From IMG/VR virus record IMGVR_UViG_3300028840_004389, positions 1 to 30,804 of that record: a DNA stretch of 30,804 nt; one strand, given 5' to 3'. This DNA is from a virus. Shown in pieces: positions 21,246-27,909 of the stretch; the stretch's first letter is position 1; the number at the start of each line of letters is the position of its first letter. The position numbers and the translations under genes were made by a program. The notes beneath the pieces were generated by a model. The model was not told the origin of the DNA. It saw only the letters and a list, made by a program, of their open reading frames with translations, and did no database searches.

Positions 21246-21457
21246 CTGACTGGGAGCTAAGATACATCAACCTCCTAGAGATCACAGCCGCACAGCTCAG
21301 AGACATGGAACAGGAACTACGAGAACGCGCCCAGGACATCGAAAAAGAGATCCGAACCCACAAACACCAGCGCGAATTACAGTCACGCCAAAACGTGACC
21401 CCTCCAGAGGCCGCCACTGTCTCAGACCCAGCAAACGCCTCGGAGGGAACACGCTGA
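21242..21457 (+). CDS. Small coiled-coil protein
   Basis: 71 residues. Residues 1-50 form a probable coiled coil (LRYINLLEITAAQLRDMEQE, LRERAQDIEKEIRTHKHQ) with heptad-spaced Leu/Ile; the rest is polar. CAGGAGGACACCGC precedes the ATGA overlap. Near its end lies GGAGGG, properly spaced for a CTG that overlaps its TGA and is in frame with the next gene. Confidence 0.6.
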   Translation: MTDWELRYINLLEITAAQLRDMEQELRERAQDIEKEIRTHKHQRELQSRQNVTPPEAATVSDPANASEGTR

Positions 21458-21549
21458 ACCCGCATCCGGTAGCCCACACCCAGAAGCGGGAGCAGGAGGG
21501 CCAGGGACTCGCCACCCCTGCGCCCTCCAAAGGGGTTACTCTAGAAACT

Positions 21550-22140
21550 TTGAGTAACCTCCCAGATTATAAAGAAATGGTAAATCAGTTATTATTATAT
21601 TGTTATAATAACTATGGAATCTGCTCAGCCTCAAGTGTAGAACTTTTTTTTAGAAAATACAAAAAAATATTCGATCCAAATGCTCTTGCAGTAGCCTTTT
21701 ACGTAAGACAACATAACATGGTAACAGCTAATTTCATAGAAGAAGACCTTGAGTTAGCAGAAGCCACCGTTTACGTTATCCTAAAAAAACTATGTAAACT
21801 AGGCATAATCAAGAAAGGACGCACAATAACAAGAAGAAACGGTACGGGGGTTTTAGGTGGCCCAAGACCAAGAACCTATGTCTGGGGAGAAGTAACGCCT
21901 GAAGACGTTATTAAATGTAGAGAACGCCACTTTAAGGACTCTAAACCGGGAATAAAAGAAGCAAGCCGAATAACCCAATTAATAATAGAGGAATACTGTG
22001 AACCCAACCATGAAAACGAAATACAGTTCTCTAAAATTATGGATTTTGCTAAGGAACATGCTCCGGGGTTCCATCCACTACCAATAGCTGAGGAAGTAGC
22101 ATTCAATCTTCATAAACTAGAAGTAAAAATCTGGAGGTAA
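21550..22140 (+). CDS. Winged-helix DNA-binding protein
   Basis: 196 residues if read from the TTG at 21550, which has no visible ribosome site. The frame is open to a CTG at 21454 that has GGAGGG six bases upstream and overlaps the previous TGA, which would add 32 residues. The core (about 60-100: HNMVTANFIEEDLELAEATV, then ILKKLCKLGIIKKGRTITRR) is a winged helix. N- and C-terminal helical regions flank it. The gene is AT-rich compared with its neighbours, suggesting separate acquisition. It could be a regulator or, given the lack of any other candidate, a replication initiator. Confidence 0.65.
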   Translation: MSNLPDYKEMVNQLLLYCYNNYGICSASSVELFFRKYKKIFDPNALAVAFYVRQHNMVTANFIEEDLELAEATVYVILKKLCKLGIIKKGRTITRRNGTGVLGGPRPRTYVWGEVTPEDVIKCRERHFKDSKPGIKEASRITQLIIEEYCEPNHENEIQFSKIMDFAKEHAPGFHPLPIAEEVAFNLHKLEVKIWR

Positions 22141-22144
22141 CGCC

Positions 22145-22432
22145 TTGTCTCAGACTACTTTCACGGGTGACTCTATCCCGATAGAGAAGGAAACCGACGA
22201 CACACCCAAACCCATGACCGAATACGAGACAGTGATATACAACTACGTTATCCAGCGATTCCACAACCCACCCACCACCATCGAAATAGAAGACGCACTA
22301 CGCCACCGCAAACCACGCATAGAAGAGATCGGAAACAAACTACGCAGCCTACGACAGAAAAACAGACTACACAGCTACAAGGACAGACGAAAAAACCGGC
22401 TAGTCTGGGCCAAAAAGGAGGCGGGTGGTTGA
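22145..22432 (+). CDS. Small winged-helix-like protein
   Basis: 95 residues from TTG, with GGAGGTAACG just upstream. After a polar N-terminus, residues about 25-90 read TEYETVIYNYVIQRF, then PPTTIEIEDALRHRKPRIEE, then GNKLRSLRQKNRLHSY and RKNRLVWAK: helix, recognition helix and wing. It is probably a DNA-binding protein, related in layout but not in sequence to the neighbours at 21550 and 22557. The next TTG overlaps its TGA. Confidence 0.6.
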   Translation: MSQTTFTGDSIPIEKETDDTPKPMTEYETVIYNYVIQRFHNPPTTIEIEDALRHRKPRIEEIGNKLRSLRQKNRLHSYKDRRKNRLVWAKKEAGG

Positions 22433-22560
22433 AGCCATACATGGTGAACTTGATCAAAGCCCGTGAAGCCAAGAAGGTACAACCACCCATATCGGTACGG
22501 GCTGAGGAGCTACACAGGGCAGCGCGGGCATACCTGCTTAACGAGGAGGCGGTGGCTTGA
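22429..22560 (+). CDS. Tiny basic helical protein
   Basis: 43 residues from TTG in a TTGA overlap with GGCGGGTGG before it. Two amphipathic helices (YMVNLIKAREAKKV, AEELHRAARAYLLNEEAV) joined by QPPIS. Not recognised. The GAGGAGGCGG in its last codons is the ribosome site for the next gene, which starts with TTG in its stop. Confidence 0.5.
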   Translation: MKPYMVNLIKAREAKKVQPPISVRAEELHRAARAYLLNEEAVA

Positions 22561-22997
22561 GGCGTGAATGGGTGGATACCGTAATGGACATCTTCAACAT
22601 ACACCGGGTTCAAGGCGTAAGCTACATCGAAATAGTGTTACTGCTCCTCGAATCAGGAGAAACCTTCACCGTGAAAGAACTAGCGACCCGAACCCAGATA
22701 TACAAGAAAAACATCTACCGGATGATCGAGACACACCCCCAGTTCTTCGAGAAAACACCGACCCACACATTCCCAGACGACTACGAAGAATACAGCGTAA
22801 AAAGAAAAAGGCGGTACAGAAAAGAAAACGGCCTACCAGTTAAAGGCACCATACCCACAAGATATCGACTCATCAAAGACACGACACCAATAATCGAACA
22901 CATCAAAAAGAAAACCAGAGAAACCATACACCGACTCAACGAGCTACAGCAAACCTACCCACCCATACAGGAGAAACCCTTGGAGGCGGCGTATTGA
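22557..22997 (+). CDS. Winged-helix DNA-binding protein
   Basis: 146 residues from TTG. Residues about 20-75 are a winged helix: SYIEIVLLLLESGETFTVKE, then LATRTQIYKKNIYRMIETHP as the turn and recognition helix, then a wing around FFEKTPTHTF. A basic stretch (VKRKRRYRKENG) and a C-terminal helix follow. Probably a regulator. It is third in a run of three different winged-helix genes. Confidence 0.65.
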   Translation: MRREWVDTVMDIFNIHRVQGVSYIEIVLLLLESGETFTVKELATRTQIYKKNIYRMIETHPQFFEKTPTHTFPDDYEEYSVKRKRRYRKENGLPVKGTIPTRYRLIKDTTPIIEHIKKKTRETIHRLNELQQTYPPIQEKPLEAAY

Positions 22998-23131
22998 CTT
23001 GGATAAAAACACTGTACCATTATTACCGCCACAGCGACGGCTGGCTTAAACTCGTATTCCTCAGTTTCCTTGCCTCAATACTATGTGCCTGTGCCGTGGT
23101 CTACGGGCATTTCAAGGGGTGGTGGGTATGA
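22994..23131 (+). CDS. Small single-span membrane protein
   Basis: 45 residues from TTG in a TTGA overlap. A polar N-terminus (LTWIKTLYHYYRHSDG) is followed by one membrane helix (LKLVFLSFLASILCACAVVY) and a short end. Not recognised. Its TGA overlaps the ATG of the next gene. Confidence 0.5.
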   Translation: MTWIKTLYHYYRHSDGWLKLVFLSFLASILCACAVVYGHFKGWWV

Positions 23132-23286
23132 CTCAACGCAAATTATGTGCCAGAGAAGAGGCAACAAAACGGACTGATCCACAGGTGAATCCCTGTGCTG
23201 ACGAGCTGGAAACAGCGAAATCAGCCCGACCCACACAAGGTGAAAAAAGTGAGCGAGAGATTAGAGAAGGTACAGAAGTACGTTGA
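23128..23286 (+). CDS. Small polar hypothetical protein
   Basis: 52 residues, ATG in an ATGA overlap. Very polar and probably disordered (Glu, Lys, Arg, Thr-rich), with two cysteines 15 residues apart. The last third is overlapped in another frame by the next gene, so one of the two may be only partly as drawn. Kept because its start fits the coupling pattern of the operon. Confidence 0.4.
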   Translation: MTQRKLCAREEATKRTDPQVNPCADELETAKSARPTQGEKSEREIREGTEVR

Positions 23287-23485
23287 GTCCACAGGCGTAA
23301 CCCACAGCATAAAGAAATACGTTACTGAGGCTCATTTCCACTTCAGAAACCCACCCAAGGGCAACCTCAAGGACACCCTAGCCCTCATGGGCTTAACCCC
23401 ACACCCAGAGAACCCTCACTGTATGGTTCTTCTCGGGCTTACCGCTAACATGTCTGAAACACGGTCCCAGGAGGCCCCCAGATGA
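23249..23485 (+). CDS. Small hypothetical protein
   Basis: 78 residues from the GTG at 23249, preferred because AAGGTGA lies five bases before it; GTGs at 23240 and 23195 are also in frame. The sequence is helical (SERLEKVQKYVESTG, HSIKKYVTEAHFHF) followed by a Pro/Leu-rich part. Not recognised. The end overlaps the next gene by four bases. Confidence 0.5.
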   Translation: MSERLEKVQKYVESTGVTHSIKKYVTEAHFHFRNPPKGNLKDTLALMGLTPHPENPHCMVLLGLTANMSETRSQEAPR

Positions 23486-23607
23486 GCGAGAAGTACCCAC
23501 GGTACGCCGTTGAGCTCTGGCGGCAGGACGAGGAAGGCGGGTTCTGGACGCTTGAACGAGAGTTCATCCAATCCGGCAATACATCTGAAAGGAGGACACA
23601 GAAATGA
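23482..23607 (+). CDS. Tiny hypothetical protein
   Basis: 41 residues, ATG in an ATGA overlap with CAGGAGG upstream. YAVELWRQDEEGGFWTLERE suggests a small beta-hairpin domain. The last codons (AGG AGG ACA) are also the ribosome site of the next gene. Not recognised. Confidence 0.5.
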   Translation: MSEKYPRYAVELWRQDEEGGFWTLEREFIQSGNTSERRTQK

Positions 23608-23771
23608 TCTGGGCATGGATTATCGGACAACTACTAAACATCGCCTTGTACGAGACAGGAATTATTGATCTTGGCACCATGCTGATTCTGTTTGTTCTCT
23701 GGACAAACACCGCCTTACTATGGGAATTTACCATAAACACCCATGTCAAGAGGACGATGGAAACACCATGA
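23604..23771 (+). CDS. Small two-span membrane protein
   Basis: 55 residues, nearly all hydrophobic: WAWIIGQLLNIALYETGIID and then LGTMLILFVLWTNTALLWEF, ending in a basic tail. Start in an ATGA overlap with GGAGGACACAGAA upstream. The two-helix form resembles the capsid candidate at 8253 in size only; it sits in an early-type operon. Not recognised. Confidence 0.55.
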   Translation: MIWAWIIGQLLNIALYETGIIDLGTMLILFVLWTNTALLWEFTINTHVKRTMETP

Positions 23772-24169
23772 AAGACTACGGTACTTGGGCGCATCTCAAC
23801 GAAGAGGGCATGAAGGAACTTGGCGACATCTTCCCAGAGAAGACCATACCCATCGTAAGCCTAATCCAAATCAAATTCACACACCCGACACTCAACACAC
23901 CTGAAACGGCCTACATTCTCCAAGGTAGAGACCTTACTGAAACTGAACTTGAAAAACTCATCGACAAGACAGCTAAGAAGTTCAACGATGAATCGAAGAG
24001 AGACGAGATCAAGGACTGCATACTGAAAAACCAGATACCAGTCAGGACATGCCTAACATCAGGAGCTGGTACAAAGAATGTTCATCTCTATATGCTAGAT
24101 GATGGGTTCGATGAGGACGAGGATGATTGGGAACCAGACTATGACGAAGAGGAGGAGGAATGGTATTGA
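23768..24169 (+). CDS. Hypothetical protein with very acidic tail
   Basis: 133 residues from the ATG at 23768 (ATGA overlap); an ATG 16 codons upstream lies inside the neighbour. Residues 1-105 form a mixed fold (IVSLIQIKFTHPTLNTPETA, LTETELEKLIDKTAKKF, IPVRTCLTSGAGTKNVHLYM). The last 28 are almost all Asp and Glu with Trp/Tyr. Such acidic tails can mimic DNA, which would fit an inhibitor of host DNA-binding defence, but this is a guess. Confidence 0.6.
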   Translation: MKDYGTWAHLNEEGMKELGDIFPEKTIPIVSLIQIKFTHPTLNTPETAYILQGRDLTETELEKLIDKTAKKFNDESKRDEIKDCILKNQIPVRTCLTSGAGTKNVHLYMLDDGFDEDEDDWEPDYDEEEEEWY

Positions 24170-24213
24170 CATTGACCATTTTCCCCAACGAAACACGGAG
24201 GGATGAACAATAG
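24166..24213 (+). CDS. 15-residue relay minigene
   Basis: TTG in a TTGA overlap with the preceding stop, product MTLTIFPNETRRDEQ, ending in a TAG that overlaps the ATA start of the next gene. Its last codons hold the GGAGGGA site for that gene. It probably serves to carry ribosomes across the gap rather than to make a functional peptide. Confidence 0.4.
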   Translation: MTLTIFPNETRRDEQ

Positions 24214-24548
24214 ACCGCGAGGATCTATACTTCAACATATTCGTCCTCCTGATCGTTTGCCTTGGTGTACTTGCTCTAATTCCACCCTTCGATGGGCTGA
24301 TTACAACGCAGAGAGGGATAATAATAAAGGTAAAAGAACAAAATTGGCCTTACCCTTACACCCAAATACAGCTTACAACCTTCTCCGAATCCACCACAAG
24401 CATAACCATAGAGGGAAACAACTTTGGCTTCCAGATAGGGCATGTCATCGAGATAACTTACCAACATAAAGCGTTTCACTTCTATGATACCATGCGTTCC
24501 TTCAGAGATCTAGGGCCATCCGCACTATACACGGGAAGGCGGCCATGA
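24210..24548 (+). CDS. Membrane-anchored protein with probable ATA start
   Basis: 112 residues from ATA at 24210. The frame has a stop (TGA) two codons before and no ATG, GTG or TTG until residue 91. GGAGGGA ends six bases before the ATA, and ATA overlaps the preceding TAG (ATAG) just as ATG overlaps TGA elsewhere in the operon. The product has an N-terminal membrane helix (FNIFVLLIVCLGVLALIPPF) and a beta-rich ectodomain (GIIIKVKEQNWPYPYTQIQL, SITIEGNNFGFQIGHVIEIT). Its TGA overlaps the next ATG. The coding signal is good; the start codon is the open point. Confidence 0.6.
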   Translation: MDREDLYFNIFVLLIVCLGVLALIPPFDGLITTQRGIIIKVKEQNWPYPYTQIQLTTFSESTTSITIEGNNFGFQIGHVIEITYQHKAFHFYDTMRSFRDLGPSALYTGRRP

Positions 24549-24826
24549 TGGAGTTCAAACTATCTGCTAAACATGAAGAATTTATCCTAACCTACATTGA
24601 TTCAAATGGTGCTGATGTTACCTATCAAACACCAAGCTTGGGCGACATATTCAACAGGATTCAAAGAGAATACAAAAACATCCTACCAATATGCGACATG
24701 CAGTATGAACCCCTCTGCCAATATTATAGAGGCAAATTATTTCCCTGTAGGTATGGGCAGGTTCACGGTGTTTTCTGCCCTTACGTTCACGGTGAATCCA
24801 TTAATAACGGTGGTAAAAGGTCATGA
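24545..24826 (+). CDS. Small hypothetical protein
   Basis: 93 residues, ATG in an ATGA overlap (a second ATG follows directly). MEFKLSAKHEEFILTYIDSN looks like a small strand-rich start, and four cysteines and two histidines occur in the C-terminal half (ICDMQYEPLCQYYR, LFPCRYGQVHGVFCPYVHG), which may bind metal. Not recognised. Its stop overlaps the next gene. Confidence 0.55.
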   Translation: MMEFKLSAKHEEFILTYIDSNGADVTYQTPSLGDIFNRIQREYKNILPICDMQYEPLCQYYRGKLFPCRYGQVHGVFCPYVHGESINNGGKRS

Positions 24827-25053
24827 GAGAATGCGATAGATGCGGAGATAAGGTAGAGTACACAGAACCCATCGAGTTCACCGACGATTTCGGGGATCAC
24901 GAACTATGGGAGATCTGTATAGAGTGCATCAACGAGATCGCCAACGGTGAACCAGTCCAGGCAGATGATTATGATATTTTCTGTCATAGAATGGCCCAGC
25001 TCTACGTTGAAGACCCAGTGAACAACTCGCACCTATGGAGGTACGCGATGTGA
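24823..25053 (+). CDS. Small zinc-binding protein
   Basis: 76 residues. CDRCGDK at residues 4-10 and CIECINE at about 33-39 form a four-cysteine zinc site; the middle is acidic (EPIEFTDDFGDHELW) and the rest helical. Start in an ATGA overlap. The next coding unit is a 13-codon minigene starting in its stop. Role unknown; zinc ribbons of this kind are frequent in this element. Confidence 0.65.
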   Translation: MRECDRCGDKVEYTEPIEFTDDFGDHELWEICIECINEIANGEPVQADDYDIFCHRMAQLYVEDPVNNSHLWRYAM

Positions 25054-25091
25054 CCGTTTGCTGCGCCGAACTCAGGAGGGAGACAAAATGA
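25050..25091 (+). CDS. 13-residue relay minigene
   Basis: GTG in a GTGA overlap, product MTVCCAELRRETK, TGA overlapping the next ATG. The AGG AGG GAG in its 3' end is the ribosome site of the next gene. Same design as the units at 24166, 26724 and 27877. Confidence 0.4.
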   Translation: MTVCCAELRRETK

Positions 25092-25330
25092 GTGTTGAAA
25101 AACCTGAACGAGTATGCCACTTCCAAAAACTTGAGGAAACAAAAACACTATTGGGTAAAATAACTGAATATAAAATTAAATGTGAACTAACCGCCAGGAA
25201 ATCCTCTTGGATAGAGCTTTTCCTTTTTCATTTTAGTTCCACTGAGTTTAGGGACTGTGACCCAGAAAAATGTCCCATTTTTCAGACATATTCCATTGTA
25301 TCCCAGCAACCACGGACGGAGGAAAAATAG
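25088..25330 (+). CDS. Small cysteine-containing hypothetical protein
   Basis: 80 residues from the ATG at 25088, chosen for the GGAGGGAGA site seven bases before it. Cysteines occur at C-x-H-F near the N-terminus, KCEL, and RDCDPEKCPIF, with the last resembling half of a metal site. The middle has an aromatic hydrophobic stretch (SWIELFLFHFSS). Not recognised. It ends immediately before the metallopeptidase gene. Confidence 0.55.
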   Translation: MSVEKPERVCHFQKLEETKTLLGKITEYKIKCELTARKSSWIELFLFHFSSTEFRDCDPEKCPIFQTYSIVSQQPRTEEK

Positions 25331-25888
25331 ATGCCTCCATGTAATATTTGTGGGAAAATACAATATAGACGAAGAAGATGGGATGAAAACACCCTCGTTT
25401 GTTTTTCATGCTATTGTTTAATGAAGTTCCCCAAGAACGCGGCTCATGAGGTCAAGAGACTAGAAAAAATAATAGAGAAATATAAACAAAACTTCAAAAT
25501 CAGAACACCGGATATTCAATATAGATTTAACTCACCCTTTAGCGCGATTCCACCGTTTCACATTCTAACAAACGCAATATATGGATTAGAGATAGATGGA
25601 TATTATCACTCATTTTCAAAGGTATTAGCTGATTACTATGGCATTGAGTATCCTAAATACTATAGAGATCCAGAGAAGGTTCCAGATAATGCCATAGCTT
25701 GTTATCATCGTTCAACAAATGAAGTTTATAGTAAAAACAGCATCAATAGGAAAACAGCTTTTCATGAGATGTGGCACGCTTTAGAAAGTTTTGGTATAGT
25801 GCCTTATGATCCTGAAGCCTCAGAAAGAGATGCTGATCGATACGCGGAGGGGTGCGTTTCCAGATTATCTAAAGGTGAACGGACATGA
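25331..25888 (+). CDS. Zinc metallopeptidase with N-terminal zinc ribbon
   Basis: 185 residues. Residues 4-27 hold two cysteine pairs (CNIC, CFSC), a zinc ribbon. A helical linker follows. The catalytic HEMWH is at 145-149 (AFHEMWHALE), the HExxH zinc site, and ASERDADRYAEG at about 163-174 supplies an acidic third ligand in the place seen in ImmA/IrrE-like and related phage metallopeptidases. Substrate unknown; ImmA-type enzymes cut repressors, which would fit a lysogeny switch with the many regulators here. The gene is AT-rich relative to its surroundings. Next gene overlaps by ATGA. Confidence 0.75.
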   Translation: MPPCNICGKIQYRRRRWDENTLVCFSCYCLMKFPKNAAHEVKRLEKIIEKYKQNFKIRTPDIQYRFNSPFSAIPPFHILTNAIYGLEIDGYYHSFSKVLADYYGIEYPKYYRDPEKVPDNAIACYHRSTNEVYSKNSINRKTAFHEMWHALESFGIVPYDPEASERDADRYAEGCVSRLSKGERT

Positions 25889-26148
25889 AGTATGAAGAAT
25901 GGAAAGAAATCGGTAAAAAACTGATGATAGCGAGGGATCTAATTCTCACAGAATCACTATTCCATAAAAAAACAAGCCCAGCGGGTGTAGCCATAAGAAG
26001 AGGACTACGACACCTTGATGAAGCAAGAAATAATTTGGATGATGCTGTCTGTGAACTATATCCAGATCCAGAACTAAAGGCTGAGGCTATTTTCTATCCT
26101 GGAACCATTAAATCAGATATTTCACGGTCAAAGGAGGTGAAGACATGA
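25885..26148 (+). CDS. Small helical hypothetical protein
   Basis: 87 residues, ATG in an ATGA overlap with GGTGAACGGAC upstream. Mainly helical (EEWKEIGKKLMIARDLILTE, RRGLRHLDEARNNLDDAVCE), ending in a polar tail. Coupled to the metallopeptidase, so it might be its partner or regulator. Not recognised. Confidence 0.55.
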   Translation: MKYEEWKEIGKKLMIARDLILTESLFHKKTSPAGVAIRRGLRHLDEARNNLDDAVCELYPDPELKAEAIFYPGTIKSDISRSKEVKT

Positions 26149-26312
26149 CACTAAGCCCAAATTGTCCTTTAAGAGTGTGGGCACGACCCTTCGGTGGCGA
26201 TGAATTAGACGACACCACCCTTGAGAAGCTATGGAGTGACACTCTTGATAGGGTAAAATTCCAAGAAAAGGTATCCCAAGAGAAACACAGCGTTAGGAGG
26301 GAGAAGAGTTGA
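26145..26312 (+). CDS. Small hypothetical protein
   Basis: 55 residues, ATG in an ATGA overlap with a strong GGAGGTGAAGAC site. Polar and charged (DELDDTTLEKLWSDTLDRVK). Not recognised. TGA overlaps the TTG of the next gene, with GGAGGGAGAAGAG in the last codons. Confidence 0.5.
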   Translation: MTLSPNCPLRVWARPFGGDELDDTTLEKLWSDTLDRVKFQEKVSQEKHSVRREKS

Positions 26313-26551
26313 TTGTCACTTGTCCTGCTTGTGGTAGAGAGGTAGATACCGATGAGTGTGTCTATACTTCAATCAGCCTAGAGGGAACACATCCTTATCT
26401 GTTAAGCTATGCCCCAACCTGCGAATGTAGCCATAAGATAATGACCCTAGATCTGCTATGTCACCCTACCGTAATCCCTGATGCTATTCTCGGGGGGCTT
26501 ATGCTTTTCTCCATAAGAAAACACACTAAACGGAAGGACAGTCCAAAATGA
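26309..26551 (+). CDS. Small zinc-ribbon protein
   Basis: 80 residues from TTG. CPACGREVDTDEC opens a zinc site and CECSH about 27 residues later closes it. The C-terminal part is hydrophobic (DAILGGLMLFSI) and then basic. Member of the coupled operon. Role unknown. Confidence 0.6.
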   Translation: MIVTCPACGREVDTDECVYTSISLEGTHPYLLSYAPTCECSHKIMTLDLLCHPTVIPDAILGGLMLFSIRKHTKRKDSPK

Positions 26552-26721
26552 CATGGGAAAACGACACATGCGGGTTCGCTCTGAATAGGCTTAGGTGCGA
26601 ACTCTCTGAAATTGACTCTCTGGTGAGATTCCTAGAGGGGCAAGAACGTACCAAGAAGATTGATGACTTGATCGACGAAGATGTTAAGGAGTCAATCTGG
26701 GCATACTTGGGGGAAACCTGA
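26548..26721 (+). CDS. Small acidic coiled-coil-like protein
   Basis: 57 residues, ATG in an ATGA overlap, GGACA box upstream. Acidic helices with heptad-like hydrophobics (LNRLRCELSEIDSLVRFLEG, IDDLIDEDVKESIWAYLG). Its stop falls inside a hairpin followed by T residues, so it may be the last gene before a terminator. Not recognised. Confidence 0.5.
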   Translation: MTWENDTCGFALNRLRCELSEIDSLVRFLEGQERTKKIDDLIDEDVKESIWAYLGET

Positions 26722-26736
26722 GTATGCTCCTTTTTT
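26701..26736 (+). terminator. Hairpin and T-tract, possible terminator or attenuator
   Basis: GCATACT (26701-26707) pairs with AGTATGC (26721-26727), followed by TCC and six T. It lies across the stop of the preceding gene and the start of a 13-codon minigene, before the two DNA methyltransferases. It may reduce their expression relative to the upstream operon. Confidence 0.5.
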
Positions 26737-26765
26737 CCCGAGTAGAAACCAAAAAGAGGACATAA
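26724..26765 (+). CDS. 13-residue relay minigene
   Basis: Product MLLFSRVETKKRT. The ATG lies in the descending arm of the hairpin, and the TAA directly abuts the methyltransferase ATG. The last codons (AAG AGG ACA) form the ribosome site. Translation of it would open the hairpin, so it may act as a leader peptide for the methyltransferase. Confidence 0.4.
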   Translation: MLLFSRVETKKRT

Positions 26766-27884
26766 ATGAACAAGTTACCGCTGAATCAAGTCCTATGCGG
26801 GGATTGCCGGGAAGTAATGGCTTCGTGGCCTGAGGCAGGCATAGATTTAGTGGTAACAAGCCCACCATATTGGGGACTTAGAGATTATGGGCATGAAGAT
26901 CAGATAGGATTAGAACCCCATCCCCAGAAGTACATTGATAATCTTGTCAACACTTCCCAGGAGATAAGGAGAATACTAAAGCCCAAGGGAAGCTATTGGT
27001 TAAATCTTGGGGATACTTACTTTTCTAAACAAGGTAACAATTCTACATATAATAAAGATACAACATTAAAAGGGAATAATGAACGATGGCATTATGAAAG
27101 AGAAAGCGACGGCTCTAACTGGCTTCAGCCTAAGCAGCTCCTAGGAATACCTTGGCGAGCAGCCACAGCCCTTCAACATGACGGGTGGATTCTACGCAAC
27201 TGCGTGATCTGGTACAAACCAAACCACATGCCCTCTTCAGTAAAAGATAGATTAACCACTTCCTATGAATTTATTTTCTTTCTAGTTAAACAAAAAAAAT
27301 ATTATTTCAACCTTGATAGAATTAGAGTACCACATCAAACAAAGGGAGATTATAAAGACTATACTGATAAAATTCATATAAGTGAAAGAAGTAAAAGGGA
27401 TGAAGTTTTAACAAGAAATAGTTTAGGAAAACCCAATCACCCCATAGGGAAAAACCCCGGAGATACTTGGCCGGCCCATGGGCCCAATACTGGATCAAAC
27501 AACAAAGAGCCATACAAACAAAACAATCCCCATCTTTCAAGAATATTACATGGAACCGAAGCAGGGCACATTAAAGGAAAGAATCCAGGCGACTTTTGGG
27601 AGATACCCACTTACCCCTTCCCGGGGGCGCATTTCGCAGTATTCCCGCCAGCTCTTATAGAGCCAATAATAAAAGCCGCGTGTCCTAAAAACGGCGTCGT
27701 TCTTGACCCCTTCGCAGGATCCGGCACAGCCCTCCGAGTAGCCCGTAAGCTAGGGCGTCGTTTCATTGGCATTGATATTAACTCTGAATATGTGGAGATG
27801 AGTGAAAGAAGGGTAAGAGCTGATAGCTATTCTCCACCGCCAGAAGGCGTACCGACTTTAACGGAGCTGCTAGACCGTGAGTAA
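26766..27884 (+). CDS. DNA methyltransferase, amino (N4-cytosine/N6-adenine) beta class
   Basis: 372 residues. The catalytic motif TSPPYWGLRDYG is at residues 31-42 and the SAM-binding motif DPFAGSGTALRVARKLG at about 314-330, followed by FIGIDIN. Catalytic motif before SAM motif is the beta order, and SPPY favours N4-cytosine. The middle (about 170-290) is the target-recognition region and is AT-rich and irregular. It should protect the element's DNA from host restriction; no endonuclease gene is near. A minigene stop abuts the ATG. Confidence 0.9.
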   Translation: MNKLPLNQVLCGDCREVMASWPEAGIDLVVTSPPYWGLRDYGHEDQIGLEPHPQKYIDNLVNTSQEIRRILKPKGSYWLNLGDTYFSKQGNNSTYNKDTTLKGNNERWHYERESDGSNWLQPKQLLGIPWRAATALQHDGWILRNCVIWYKPNHMPSSVKDRLTTSYEFIFFLVKQKKYYFNLDRIRVPHQTKGDYKDYTDKIHISERSKRDEVLTRNSLGKPNHPIGKNPGDTWPAHGPNTGSNNKEPYKQNNPHLSRILHGTEAGHIKGKNPGDFWEIPTYPFPGAHFAVFPPALIEPIIKAACPKNGVVLDPFAGSGTALRVARKLGRRFIGIDINSEYVEMSERRVRADSYSPPPEGVPTLTELLDRE

Positions 27885-27909
27885 GCAAACAAAACGGACA
27901 GAAACATAG
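27877..27909 (+). CDS. 10-residue relay minigene
   Basis: GTG eight bases before the end of the methyltransferase gene; product MSKQTKRTET; the TAG abuts the ATG of the C5 methyltransferase. It spans exactly the 25 bases between the two enzymes and carries the GGACA box. Probably a translational bridge. Confidence 0.4.
   Translation: MSKQTKRTET

Noticed and set aside
24203-24469. ATG-started frame of 88 residues competing with the ATA-start gene
   Set aside because: The GGAGG site is only one base from its ATG, and the product is rich in His, Arg and Asn with no domain pattern. It ends 75 bases before the next gene, whereas the other frame gives a membrane helix and exact four-base overlaps at both ends.
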